Position numbers and translations under genes: made by a program | Assembly: GCA_934591815.1 (NCBI GenBank) | Contig: CAKTPV010000008.1 | Span: 1-64,000, forward strand | Direction of reading: 5' to 3' | DNA: 64,000 nucleotides | Source: an uncultured Oscillospiraceae bacterium | GTDB taxonomy: Bacteria; Bacillota; Clostridia; Oscillospirales; Oscillospiraceae | Notes under the pieces: model-generated | The model's database searches: none | Told to the model about the DNA's origin: nothing | Seen by the model: the letters and a program-made list of their open reading frames with translations, nothing else | In this document: one piece after another, positions 15,847-23,986 of the stretch | Position numbering within the stretch: the stretch's first letter is position 1 | Layout of the letters: each line of letters starts with the position of its first letter

Positions 15847-16242
15847 TTAGAACTCGTAGGGAGGGTTGCCGGAGAAGTCAGCGATAACGCCGTGGGCATT
15901 ATCCAGATAAAACACCTCGAAGATGGGGTTGGTGGCCTCACCGTACTGACCCTTCACGATGGGGTTCTGGATGCACATTTCCTTGGCAGCCATGTTGTTC
16001 TCGAACACAGCCTTGCCGTGCAGACGGATCCATGCGTATTCCGGGCTGGAAACGGAGATCTCCACCTCCGGGTTCTCCTGCATATCCTTGTAGACATCCT
16101 TGGTGTTGTTGGTGCAGAACCACAGCTTGCCGTCCAGTTCGCCCGCGAACATGAAGGGGCGGCACTTTGCCTTGCCGTCACGACCGACGGTAGCCAGATA
16201 CTGCACAGGGTTGGCATTCAGAAATTCTACGACTTTGTTCAT
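15847..16242 (-). CDS. Small PNPOx-fold FMN-binding protein
   Basis: This 131-residue split-barrel flavin protein starts MNKVVEFLNANPVQYLATVGRDGKAK and ends in a conserved PPYEF-type tail. It contains FCTNNTKDVYKDM and the dimer-interface segment of this family. It is likely to be a flavin-dependent reductase or oxidase of small molecules. GGAGGT gives start 16242. A palindrome-containing operator lies about 72-99 nt upstream and matches one near the HxlR regulator gene, so control by that regulator is probable. Confidence 0.8.
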   Translation of the reverse strand: MNKVVEFLNANPVQYLATVGRDGKAKCRPFMFAGELDGKLWFCTNNTKDVYKDMQENPEVEISVSSPEYAWIRLHGKAVFENNMAAKEMCIQNPIVKGQYGEATNPIFEVFYLDNAHGVIADFSGNPPYEF

Positions 16243-16313
16243 GATAAGTACCTCCAAATAATTTTTGTTTTCTCTTGATGGGTTTATTGTAATGGGATTT
16301 GTGCGGCTTGTGA

Positions 16314-16341
16314 AGTACGCACAATATTGTGGTATGGTTAC
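16314..16341. promoter_or_regulatory. Candidate HxlR operator, copy 1
   Basis: The palindrome GCACAATATTGTG at 16319-16331 is preceded by GTA and followed, at the same distance as in copy 2, by GTTACC. It lies upstream of the flavoprotein gene at 15847-16242. Confidence 0.6.
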
Positions 16342-16354
16342 CTCCGGGTAACGA

Positions 16355-17261
16355 TCAGAACTTGCCGTTCTGATTCTGCCAGGTGGACTGGTCTGCGATG
16401 GTCTCCATCACATCCCAATGCTCGGCGATCTTGCCGTTCTCCACGCGCCACAGGTCATAGTAGCTGGTGGGCGCACCGCCGAAGGTGCCTTCGCTGACGG
16501 CAAGGACGAAATTGCCCTGCGCCAGAACCATGTGGACTTCATCGTACACCATGGAAATGCCCTGCTCCGCCAAAGCGCCCAGCGCGGCGTTCAGACCGGA
16601 CACGCCATCGGCAATACCGGTGTTGTGCTGGATGTAGGCATCACCGTCAAAATAGTCCGGAGTCTTATCAAGGTTGTTGCCCTGCATGACATCGTAGAGG
16701 AAATTCTCGACCAGCTCACGGTTTTCCTCGGTCTTGTCCAGATCCGTGACCTCCATCGTGCCGTCCGTCTGGGTATGACCGGAGGGATTCGGCTCAGCCA
16801 GCGCCGCCAGATTGTCCCAATGCTCGGCGATCTTGCCATTTTCGTCAAAGCGGAAGATGTCAAAGGCGACCTGCTCACCGGCCCCGGCGAAATTGTACAC
16901 CGTCTGCAAGAATACCTTGTCACCGTCCTCAAAAGCACGGATGTTGTTCACAGTGGTTTTCACATCAGTGGATGCGAGATATTCTACGGAGCCAATGAAG
17001 GCATCCGCACCGGTGCCGTATGCCAGATTGTGCTGGATGTAACCATCCGCCAACAGGCTGCGGGCGGTGTCCGTATCGCCGGTGGCAAAGGTGTTGATGA
17101 GCGCCAGCGCCTTTTCGGTCTGGCTCTGTTCCTGCTGGACAGGCGTCGTCTGCTGGGTATTATCAGCGGGTGTTTTGGTCGCAGCGTCCTTAGAGCCGCA
17201 GCCGGTGAGAGCCGTGCCGAGCATGGCAAGAGCCAGAGTGAGAGAAAGAATTTTTTTCATT
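16355..17261 (-). CDS. Lipoprotein with two tandem SnoaL-like (NTF2-fold) domains
   Basis: This 301-residue protein has a lipobox signal peptide (LTGC at residues ~18-21), a Thr/Gln-rich linker and two repeats of about 120 residues. Each repeat holds an IQHN segment and ends in a KIAEHWD motif, typical of SnoaL-like polyketide-cyclase folds. It is exported and lipid-anchored. AAGGAGGT sets start 17261. It is divergent from the HxlR gene and shares an operator region with it. The reaction, if any, is unknown; it may bind or isomerise a small hydrophobic compound. Confidence 0.82.
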
Positions 17262-17340
17262 TTGAGTGACCTCCTTGGTAATTGGGCTTGCTTTCGTTTG
17301 CCTCTGGCGTTATAATAATGCCGTAGCTCCCATTCGTAAA

Positions 17341-17368
17341 GTAAGCACAATATTGTGCCGTAGTTACC
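17341..17368. promoter_or_regulatory. Candidate HxlR operator, copy 2
   Basis: The perfect palindrome GCACAATATTGTGC (17345-17358) is flanked by GTA and TAGTTACC as in copy 1. It lies between the divergent lipoprotein and HxlR genes. A second TAGTTACC follows at 17386-17393. Confidence 0.65.
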
Positions 17369-17470
17369 AAATGGAAACTAATGGGTAGTTACCAGAAAGA
17401 AACGATTGCGCCGTTGCTGGGTTTTCCGGCAATTTGGTGCATCCAAAAAATTTTATGGAGGGTTTCAAAT

Positions 17471-17803
17471 ATGAGCGAAATGACCGCAAAAGCCGCTCTT
17501 CCTGCCTGTCCTGTGGAGACCACGCTGACGCTCATCGGGGACAAGTGGAAGGTGCTGATCCTGCGTGACTTACTGCCGGGAACGAAGCGGTTCGGGGAAC
17601 TGAAAAAGTCCGTAGGCAATGTGTCTCAAAAGGTTTTGACCGCCCAGCTCCGAGCAATGGAGGAAAGCGGACTGGTAAACCGCAAGGTCTACGCCGAAGT
17701 CCCGCCGAGAGTGGAATATTCTCTGACGGAACTCGGCAAGAGCCTGAAGCCCATTCTGGATTCCATGTGGGCATGGGGGGAAGCATATAAGGCTAAACAG
17801 TAA
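17471..17803 (+). CDS. HxlR-family transcriptional regulator
   Basis: This 110-residue winged-helix protein has the family pattern: N-terminal Cys ([15 protein letters not shown]), [35 protein letters not shown] and the wing [13 protein letters not shown]. These regulators often sense electrophiles or redox stress through the N-terminal Cys. GGAGG lies 9 nt before ATG 17471; longer upstream extensions are not protein-like. The divergent lipoprotein and the nearby flavoprotein share its likely operator. Confidence 0.9.
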   Translation: MSEMTAKAALPACPVETTLTLIGDKWKVLILRDLLPGTKRFGELKKSVGNVSQKVLTAQLRAMEESGLVNRKVYAEVPPRVEYSLTELGKSLKPILDSMWAWGEAYKAKQ

Positions 17804-17845
17804 AAAAGCCGAAGCAGCACTGTAAAGGTACTGCTTCGGCTTTTT
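17804..17845. terminator. Terminator after hxlR
   Basis: AAAAGCCGAAGCAG pairs with CTGCTTCGGCTTTT, followed by more T residues. Confidence 0.85.
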
Positions 17846-17959
17846 CTTATGTTGAAGTCAAATCATTCCAAAATGTTTCAATGCCTCCGTGATTGCCTTT
17901 TCCTTCTCCGGTGGGCACTGCAGCTGCCTGAAATGGTAATGCGGTGTCAAACCTTCAAC

Positions 17960-18002
17960 GCCCCTTTTAGGGGCAGGTCAAACCACCAGTTTACTGGTGG
18001 TT
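17960..18002. repeat. Pair of tight hairpins between convergent genes
   Basis: GCCCC/GGGGC at 17960-17974 and AACCACCAGT/ACTGGTGGTT at 17981-18002 (2-nt loop). They could serve the leftward cupin-regulator gene as transcript ends, or be the end hairpin of a lost IS200/IS605-type element. No transposase is present. Confidence 0.4.
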
Positions 18003-18006
18003 ATGA

Positions 18007-18558
18007 TTACGGATTATACAGGATCATGTGCAGAATGGTGGTTTGGTCGGAGATATTGCGGTAGGCGTGGGTGGTGTCGCCCTGAAAGCGGACGCTTTCA
18101 CCCGCCTGAACAACAATTTCCTTCTGATCAGCCGTGATTTCGATTGCACCGGCGAAAAGGGTGACAAACTCGGTGGTACCCCGCAGATGCGGCTCCGACT
18201 GCCAATGGCTGCCGGGAGCCAGCTCCATATAGTAGACGGAGAACTTCCGGTTTTCATCGTCCGGAAAAAGGCAGTAGTTCTTTACCTTGCCGCCGTCCTC
18301 CAAGATGGGCTGCATCTCCGCAGTTCGCACCACCTCATAGGGGGCCTTGGGGGAAACGGTCAGCGCGTTGAAGGGAACTTTCATGCCGTTGGAGAGCTTC
18401 CACAGGGTGGAAAGCGTCGGGTTACCCTCACCGCGTTCCACCTGTGCCAGCATACTTTTGCTGACATCACTGAGCTTAGCCAACTCGTCCATACTCAGTT
18501 TCTTTTCTTCTCGCAGTCGTTTGATATTTCGTGCGACGATTAAATTCATTGAGTTCAT
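18007..18558 (-). CDS. XRE-family regulator with C-terminal cupin domain
   Basis: This 183-residue protein has a helix-turn-helix domain (residues ~7-62: RLREEKKLSMDELAKLSDVSKSMLAQVERG) and a cupin barrel (~105-183, with PGSHWQSEPH and later GDTTHAYRN). Proteins of this design (SutR/PuuR-like) sense small ligands such as amino acids or sulfur compounds. AGGAG precedes ATG 18558. It is divergent from the MalY-type lyase gene at 18694, its most likely target. Confidence 0.88.
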   Translation of the reverse strand: MNSMNLIVARNIKRLREEKKLSMDELAKLSDVSKSMLAQVERGEGNPTLSTLWKLSNGMKVPFNALTVSPKAPYEVVRTAEMQPILEDGGKVKNYCLFPDDENRKFSVYYMELAPGSHWQSEPHLRGTTEFVTLFAGAIEITADQKEIVVQAGESVRFQGDTTHAYRNISDQTTILHMILYNP

Positions 18559-18573
18559 TGTATACTCCTACTA

Positions 18574-18602
18574 TTGACAATATAATGCACATGATATATT
18601 GT
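18574..18602 (+). promoter_or_regulatory. Candidate promoter of the MalY-type lyase gene
   Basis: TTGACA (18574-18579), a 17-nt spacer and TATTGT (18597-18602). The AT-rich region around it (18577-18605) has overlapping imperfect inverted repeats that could bind the divergent cupin regulator. Confidence 0.5.
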
Positions 18603-18693
18603 TATATCGCACAAGTAACGATAGTATTATACCGCAAACAAGAAGAAAAGAAAAGGACTTTGTTCCGCACGTTTTGAAGCAAGGAGGCAGCGC

Positions 18694-19893
18694 ATGAAAT
18701 TTGATTTTGACCAGAGGATCGACCGCACCCAAAGCATCTCTATCAAATGGTCGCCGGAGCTGCGGCAGCAGATGTACGGTGAGAGAGATATTATCCCCAT
18801 GGGCATTGCGGATATGGACTTCAAAACCGCTCCGGCCGTGGCGGAGGCCATTCAGCGCCGCGCCGCTCACGAAACCTACGGCTATGGCTATCCCGCGCCG
18901 GAATATTTACAGGCGTGCGCGGACTGGCAGAAGCGCCGCAACCATTGGGATGTGAAGCCTGAGTGGATCGTCTATACGCCCGGCGTCAATATGGCGCTGG
19001 TGTGCGCGATCGAAATGTATACGCAGCCGGGCGACAATGTGATCATCCAGTCGCCGGTCTATTACCCTTACTATGACTATGTGCGCGGGACGGGGCGCAA
19101 TGTGGCGCTGAACGCACTCGTTAACCGCGAGGGCTATTATGAAATCAATTTTGCAGAGCTCGAAGCGCTTGCAAAAAAGCCGGAAACAAAGCTGATGCTG
19201 CTCTGTAACCCGCACAATCCCGTAGGCAGAGCGTGGACAAAGGAAGAGCTGGAGCGCGTGGGGCGGATATGCCTTGATAACGGTGTGATGATCGCGGTCG
19301 ATGAGATCCACGGGGATCTTGTTCTGCCGCCCCACCGTCATACGCCCTTTGCCACGGTGTCCGAGGAGCTCGCGCAGCACTGCATCGTATGCACCTCGCC
19401 CTCCAAGACCTTTAATCTGGCGGGACTTCTGGTGTCAGACATCATCATTCCCAACGATGCGATCCGAGAAGCCTTCTGCAAGAAGATGGCACCTTACTAC
19501 CTGTGGCCGGGAAATTTCGGAGCTGTGGCACAGATCGCAGCCTACACCGAGGGTGAAGAGTGGCTGGAGGCGCTGCGTGCATACCTGAAGGAAAATGCGG
19601 AGTATATTGCGGCGTTTATTGCGGAGCGGATGCCGCAGGTAAAGTATCGTATCCCGGAGGCCACCTATCTTGCTTGGCTGGACTTCCGCGCTCTTGGTAT
19701 GAGCGATGAGGCGCTCTGGCACTTCATGCGCCATGAGGCGAAGGTTGCAACGGACAACGGTGTGATGTTCGGCTTGAACGGAGAGGGAAATGGCTTCCAG
19801 CGGTTGAACTTCGCCTGTCCGCGCAGCCAACTGAGCGAAGCCCTGAACCGCATCGCAGATGCGCTGGATACGCGGCTTTTGTACAATAACTGA
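18694..19893 (+). CDS. MalY/PatB-type PLP-dependent C-S lyase or aminotransferase
   Basis: This 399-residue fold-type I PLP enzyme starts MKFDFDQRIDR, has GIADMDFKTAP, the substrate/PLP segments CNPHNPVGRAW and VDEIHGDL, and the Schiff-base lysine in SPSKTFNLAGL. Family members cleave cystathionine or cysteine conjugates to pyruvate, ammonia and a thiol. AAGGAGG sets the start. It is divergent from the XRE-cupin regulator. A paralogue lies at 46808-47992. Confidence 0.88.
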   Translation: MKFDFDQRIDRTQSISIKWSPELRQQMYGERDIIPMGIADMDFKTAPAVAEAIQRRAAHETYGYGYPAPEYLQACADWQKRRNHWDVKPEWIVYTPGVNMALVCAIEMYTQPGDNVIIQSPVYYPYYDYVRGTGRNVALNALVNREGYYEINFAELEALAKKPETKLMLLCNPHNPVGRAWTKEELERVGRICLDNGVMIAVDEIHGDLVLPPHRHTPFATVSEELAQHCIVCTSPSKTFNLAGLLVSDIIIPNDAIREAFCKKMAPYYLWPGNFGAVAQIAAYTEGEEWLEALRAYLKENAEYIAAFIAERMPQVKYRIPEATYLAWLDFRALGMSDEALWHFMRHEAKVATDNGVMFGLNGEGNGFQRLNFACPRSQLSEALNRIADALDTRLLYNN

Positions 19894-19968
19894 CTTGCGT
19901 AGAGGTGCTCAGTTGAACCGAGTCGCATGACCTGCGAGGCGCGCAGACTACTATTTGACTACTATCGA

Positions 19969-20014
19969 GAAAAACCTCGGAAGCCCTGCCCCACAAGGCT
20001 TCCGAGGTTTTTCT
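19969..20014. terminator. Terminator after the lyase gene
   Basis: AAAAACCTCGGAAGCC pairs with GGCTTCCGAGGTTTTT around CTGCCCCACAA; strong stem with a T-run. Confidence 0.85.
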
Positions 20015-20070
20015 TCAAAATGCCGGAAATTTGTGCAGCACCAACCAAACCCTTGCGCCGCAGGGCACAT

Positions 20071-20190
20071 TTTGCGATCCAACTGAGCTATTACGCTATA
20101 TCATATCTCCAGCATTCCCTGCAAGCCCGCGCTGGCGGCCTTTTTGTTCTTATCGAAGGTGTGGGTGTAGATATCCAGTGTGGTGGAGGG
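20071..20190. repeat. 120-bp direct repeat, copy 2 (att-like site plus int1 tail fragment)
   Basis: It matches 5511-5630. On the minus strand it keeps the end of the integrase frame (SAGLQGMLEI then stop) and the tRNA-like TAGCTCAGTTGGATC, here with the more canonical D-arm sequence than in copy 1. Confidence 0.75.
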
Positions 20191-20398
20191 CGTCATAGAC
20201 CTTCCGCGGCCGCTTGGTGAAGGCATCCGGGCGGATGGGCTGCCCGTGCGCATCGGCGAACTTGATTATTCTGTATTTTTTGATAGAATGAGCATATCGG
20301 ATGGCGGGCGTGAAGCAGATACGCGAATCTGCCGATATAAGGCATAATGGATGTGCTGTGTTTGATAAATTGTGATTTACGTGGAGGGTACTTTGCTG

Positions 20399-21022
20399 AT
20401 GCGCTATTTGCTTGCGGGATTTCTCGGATTCCTTCTGAGTGGGGTCTGGTTTGGAATGCAACTATGGCTGACGCACGTCTTTTTTAAGAAAGGCTGCAAC
20501 CATCTCACGTACTTTTCGCCACTATTTGCTGCATGTATTCCCCTTGTGCTTATCATCCGCTTGTGTGGTGGATACTCTCTCAATTTATCGACTCTATCAA
20601 ACGGTGGGTTGTGGGCGCTTACTGCGGCAACGCTTTTTGCTGCGTGCCTGATAAAGGGGTTGAGCGAAAAGAAGTGCCGAACTGCGGAGAAACAGGAGCT
20701 TGCGTGGATATATATGGAAGCTGCATTTGTTGAGATCGCACAGCGTCTGATGATGCAGTCCTTTGTGATGTATTTGCTGGATACGTGGGACTGTGCCACG
20801 ATTTGGTGCGTTTTCCTCAATGCTCTTATCTGGTGTGCAGGAATCGTCGTCCAGGGGCTTCTCTCAAAACAGACAATGGGGAAAAATCTTGTTCTTGATT
20901 TGAGTGCTTCGTTCGTTTTTTCCATCGGCTGCGGCTATGTATTTTACCTATCCGGGTGCATCGTTTTTTCGATAGCTGCACATGTGACCGAGCGATTTGT
21001 TATGACAAAGTTAAATCGGTGA
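20399..21022 (+). CDS. Multi-pass membrane protein, possibly CPBP-like
   Basis: This 207-residue protein has about six hydrophobic segments. Around residues 110-125, EAAFVEIAQRLMMQSFVM resembles the Glu/Arg motif of CPBP (Abi) membrane proteases, but only weakly; a later His is in SIAAHVTERF. ATG 20399 was chosen for GGAGGG upstream; a GTG at 20372 is in frame. Its GC content is clearly lower than the flanks, and it sits between element remnants behind the retained element promoter, so it looks like acquired cargo. Function is unknown. Confidence 0.6.
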   Translation: MRYLLAGFLGFLLSGVWFGMQLWLTHVFFKKGCNHLTYFSPLFAACIPLVLIIRLCGGYSLNLSTLSNGGLWALTAATLFAACLIKGLSEKKCRTAEKQELAWIYMEAAFVEIAQRLMMQSFVMYLLDTWDCATIWCVFLNALIWCAGIVVQGLLSKQTMGKNLVLDLSASFVFSIGCGYVFYLSGCIVFSIAAHVTERFVMTKLNR

Positions 21023-21038
21023 TCAGATAGTGGGAGAC

Positions 21039-21212
21039 AGGTGGCTCTCTGCACAGAAGGCCATCCGTGCCGCCAAAGCGGAGGCGGAGCAGGACGCGGG
21101 GCATCACGCAACACCGCAGAGAACATGGTGGGAGAAACGGGCGCTGGCAGATCGCTTTATCTGTGAAACAGCAGCGCTTGTCCGCGTTTACGAGGTGCTC
21201 AGCGGAGCTTGA
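21039..21212 (+). pseudogene. 3' fragment of the element sigma-like gene
   Basis: About 58 codons align with the end of the gene at 12397-13338: WLSAQKAIRAAKAEAEQ, TPQRTWWE and RVYEVLSGA with the stop. The sigma domains are missing, so it is a truncated relic of the second element copy. Confidence 0.85.
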
Positions 21213-21285
21213 TCAAAATTTTTCATTCCGACTGCAATAAATCGTCCTTTCCGTGCATTACACGGATGACAGGAGAAAAAAGCCC

Positions 21286-21858
21286 ATGCTCAGTATGCTG
21301 ATGAAAACAGAATATGCGCCGGCAGAGGATCGACACGAGCTGCAGCAGTTGTTGCTCCACGTTGCCGGCGGGGAGCGTGACGCGCTGGCGGCGCTGTATC
21401 AGCGCACGCGGACGGCGGTGTACGGCCTTGCGCTGTCCTACCTCAAAAACGCGCAGGACGCGCAGGATCTCACGCAGGACGTCTATGTGCAGGTGTGGGA
21501 CTGCGCGGCGCAGTACCGACCCACCGGCTCGCCCATGGGCTGGCTGCTGACCGTGTGCCGCAGCCTGTGCCTGATGCGCCTGCGGCGGGAAGAACGCCAT
21601 GCCGCCCTCAGCGAGGAGGAATGGGACGCCATTCCCGCGCAGGAGTGCGGACTGGACGCCGACGAGCGCGCGCTGCTGCAAGGCGCATTGGCAAACCTCG
21701 CTGACGAGGAGCGGCGCATCGTGCTGCTCCACGCGGTCACGGGCATGAAGCACCGGGAGATCGCGGCGCTGCTGGCGCTGCCGCTCCCTACCGTCCTGTC
21801 GAAATATCACAGAGCATTGAAAAAGATGCGCAGCCTTCTGGAAGGAGATGACGCCTGA
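21286..21858 (+). CDS. ECF-type RNA polymerase sigma factor
   Basis: This 190-residue protein has region 2 (LYQRTRTAVYGLALSYLKNAQDAQDLTQDVYVQVW) and region 4 (LADEERRIVLLHAVTGMKHREIAALLALP). AGGAG sets the start at 21286. Its stop overlaps the start of the next gene by one base (TGATG), the usual arrangement for a sigma factor and its membrane anti-sigma partner. The 60 nt before it come from the end of the mobile element, so its native promoter may have been lost or replaced. Confidence 0.9.
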   Translation: MLSMLMKTEYAPAEDRHELQQLLLHVAGGERDALAALYQRTRTAVYGLALSYLKNAQDAQDLTQDVYVQVWDCAAQYRPTGSPMGWLLTVCRSLCLMRLRREERHAALSEEEWDAIPAQECGLDADERALLQGALANLADEERRIVLLHAVTGMKHREIAALLALPLPTVLSKYHRALKKMRSLLEGDDA

Positions 21859-23063
21859 TGACCAATGAGAAAATGGAGCAGAGACTGGCTGCGGCCCTTG
21901 AAAAGACCGCGCCGGACGATATGAGCGGCGTTCTCTCCCGCTGTGAAGCGCGGAAAGGAACGGTCATTCCCATGACAACAAAGAAAACGGCAAATCGAAA
22001 ATGGACAACGCTTGCGGCTGCCTGCCTTGCGGTGATGCTGCTGTGCGGCGGAGGCGTGTTCTATCAGCAGGCCCATGCGGTGGCATCCGTGGTGTCGCTG
22101 GATGTGAACCCCAGCATTGAGCTGAAAGTGAATCGGAGCGAAAAGGTGCTTGTCTGCACCCCGCTCAACGAGGATGCAAAAGCCATCCTTGCGGATATGG
22201 GTAACGGTGCTGACCTCAAGGGTGCAAAGCTGGATGTGGCGGTGAACGCCATCGTGGGTAGCCTCGTGCGAAACGGCTATCTCGACAGCATTTCCTCCGC
22301 CATCATGATCTCGGTGGAGGACACGGATGCAGCCCGTGCGGAAAAGCTCCAGCGTGAGCTGACCAGCGCCGTGGACGGCGTGCTGCAGACCAGCGAAGCG
22401 AAGGCCGCCGTCCTGACGCAGACGCTGACGCAGGATGCGGGACGGGAGCAGCAGGCACGGGAAAACAACATTTCCACCGGCAAGGCGGCACTGGTGAACC
22501 GCGTCCTCGCCATCAACCCGTCGCTGAAGTTTGACGCGCTGGCAAAGCTCTCGGTGGAGGAGCTGAAGGACCTTGCGGAAGCGGGCGCGCCCGCCATGCC
22601 CATCGGCAGGGATGCCGCCGCTTACGCCGCAGAGCAGTATGCCGGGACAACGGCGCTTGACTCCGTCACGGCGGAGGTCGATTCCGAGCTGGACGAATTC
22701 CCCGCGCACTACGAGGTGGAGCTGCACACGGCATGGGGTGAGTTTGAGTATCTGGTGGACGCCTACACAGGGAACGTGCTCAGCGGGCAGAAGGACTTGC
22801 CGGCCACGGCCCCTGTAGGGGATGAGACGGCAAAGCCCACCGCGCCCACCGGCGATATCGGCCATGCCAAGGCAAAGTCCATCGCCCTGAACCACGCGGG
22901 CGTGAGCGAGAACAAGGCGTATGACATGGAGATCGAGCTGGACGATGAGGACGGCACGCTCGTATACGAGGTCGAGTTCAAATCCGGCAATATGGAATAC
23001 AGCTACGAGATCAACGCCGCCACCGGCGCGATCCTCAAGCACGAGGCGGAGTTGGAGGACTGA
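21858..23063 (+). CDS. RsgI-like membrane anti-sigma protein with two PepSY-type repeats
   Basis: This 401-residue protein has a cytoplasmic N-terminus (~1-47) and one membrane helix (TLAAACLAVMLLCGGGVFY). An RsgI-like extracellular domain follows, starting VVSLDVNPSIELKVNRSEKVL. Two PepSY-like segments near 210-265 and 290-400 each end in the pattern Y-x-V/I-N/D-A-x-T-G. It should hold the ECF sigma factor at the membrane and release it on an external signal. The two genes are translationally coupled. What the outer domain senses is unknown. Confidence 0.83.
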   Translation: MTNEKMEQRLAAALEKTAPDDMSGVLSRCEARKGTVIPMTTKKTANRKWTTLAAACLAVMLLCGGGVFYQQAHAVASVVSLDVNPSIELKVNRSEKVLVCTPLNEDAKAILADMGNGADLKGAKLDVAVNAIVGSLVRNGYLDSISSAIMISVEDTDAARAEKLQRELTSAVDGVLQTSEAKAAVLTQTLTQDAGREQQARENNISTGKAALVNRVLAINPSLKFDALAKLSVEELKDLAEAGAPAMPIGRDAAAYAAEQYAGTTALDSVTAEVDSELDEFPAHYEVELHTAWGEFEYLVDAYTGNVLSGQKDLPATAPVGDETAKPTAPTGDIGHAKAKSIALNHAGVSENKAYDMEIELDDEDGTLVYEVEFKSGNMEYSYEINAATGAILKHEAELED

Positions 23064-23400
23064 CGCGAAAATGGAAAGTATGCGGCGCAGGCGCACTTGC
23101 CAGACAGAGTGATATTTAGAAGTGCAGAGAATAATCTGAACATAACATAACCTGCGCTTGATGAAACCACATAAGTGGCTTCTGATTTAGAAAGAAAGTC
23201 CGGGCGGAAAACCGCTCGGACTTTTCCTTGCATCATACTTATATAAAAGTTGTGGTAGAATTGTTTACAGTTTTTATGATATGATCCGAATATACCTTTG
23301 CTGTGGGTATTTCGTAAGAAAATGAATGACAAGAAATGATAGACCTTCAGTTTTCCTGTGATAAAAAAGAAAATCGGAAGTGACAAAGGAGTGCGATGAT
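23064..23400. other. Gene-free stretch with a terminator and an AT-rich upstream region
   Basis: A hairpin GTCCGGGCGG/CCGCTCGGAC at 23198-23221 followed by TTTTCC ends the sigma/anti-sigma transcript. The AT-rich part from about 23230 to 23380 should hold the promoter of the next gene, but no good -35/-10 pair stood out. Confidence 0.6.
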
Positions 23401-23862
23401 ATGAAAAAAACGATAGGCTTGATAGCCTTGCTGGTTTTAATGATGGGGCTGGTCGGCTGCAACGGGGAAACGGTCAATATCGACTTTCCCTTTGAAGTTG
23501 GAGATGTTGAAAATATTGAAGTGTATCGCTACGCAGGAGTACCTGTATCCGCAGAAAAGAAAGTAGTTGTTGCAGCAACTGACATAGCAAACTTGTATGA
23601 TAGGTTTGAGGACTTATCATTGAAAGAAAAACAAGTTGAGGAAAACACAGGAGCAGATGTGACCAGTTTTCGATTTAGCCTTTCGGATGGGACAAACTAC
23701 GAACTGATCTATGTCTGTAATGGAGTCAAAAACGGAAAACTGAAATCTTTCACGGGCAATTTTGCATACTTTACAAGTTCAGATATTGGCTCATACTGGT
23801 CCGATATTGACCTTGAAGCAGTACCGGTTGAAGAAAGCGAATTGCCAAAGCAGCCCGACTAA
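23401..23862 (+). CDS. Small lipoprotein of unknown function
   Basis: This 153-residue protein has a signal peptide and lipobox (LVGC at ~17-20), so it is exported and lipid-anchored. The mature part has alternating beta-strand pattern (ENIEVYRYAGVPVSAEKKVV, ATDIANLYDRFEDL) and an acidic tail. The GC content is much lower than that of neighbours, which suggests recent transfer. AAAGGAG sets ATG 23401. It is not recognised as a known family. Confidence 0.72.
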   Translation: MKKTIGLIALLVLMMGLVGCNGETVNIDFPFEVGDVENIEVYRYAGVPVSAEKKVVVAATDIANLYDRFEDLSLKEKQVEENTGADVTSFRFSLSDGTNYELIYVCNGVKNGKLKSFTGNFAYFTSSDIGSYWSDIDLEAVPVEESELPKQPD

Positions 23863-23986
23863 TTCTGGTTTGCCAAACAGATACCCCCTTAAGAACGAAA
23901 GGACGCTCTACTCTTGCAGGAGCCTATTGCTCCGTTTGGATGGCGCTCCGCAGGGAAACACGATTCAGGAGGGCAAAAGGAAGACG

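Larger units (their letters stand above)
20071..21275. mobile_element. Scarred second copy of the integrative element
   Basis: Pieces of the element at 5511-13440 appear here in the same order and orientation. 20071-20190 matches 5511-5630, 20191-20259 matches about 7104-7172, and 20261-20299 matches 11191-11229. The sigma-factor tail is at 21039-21212, followed by the right-end region at 21213-21275. The recombinase bodies, mob, rep and DUF6076 genes are missing, so at least three internal deletions or replacements occurred. A membrane-protein gene occupies the gap. Confidence 0.8.

Noticed and set aside
17960..18002. IS200/IS605 insertion sequence
   Set aside because: Two hairpins resemble such ends, but there is no transposase or omega-protein gene, so only a repeat was annotated.
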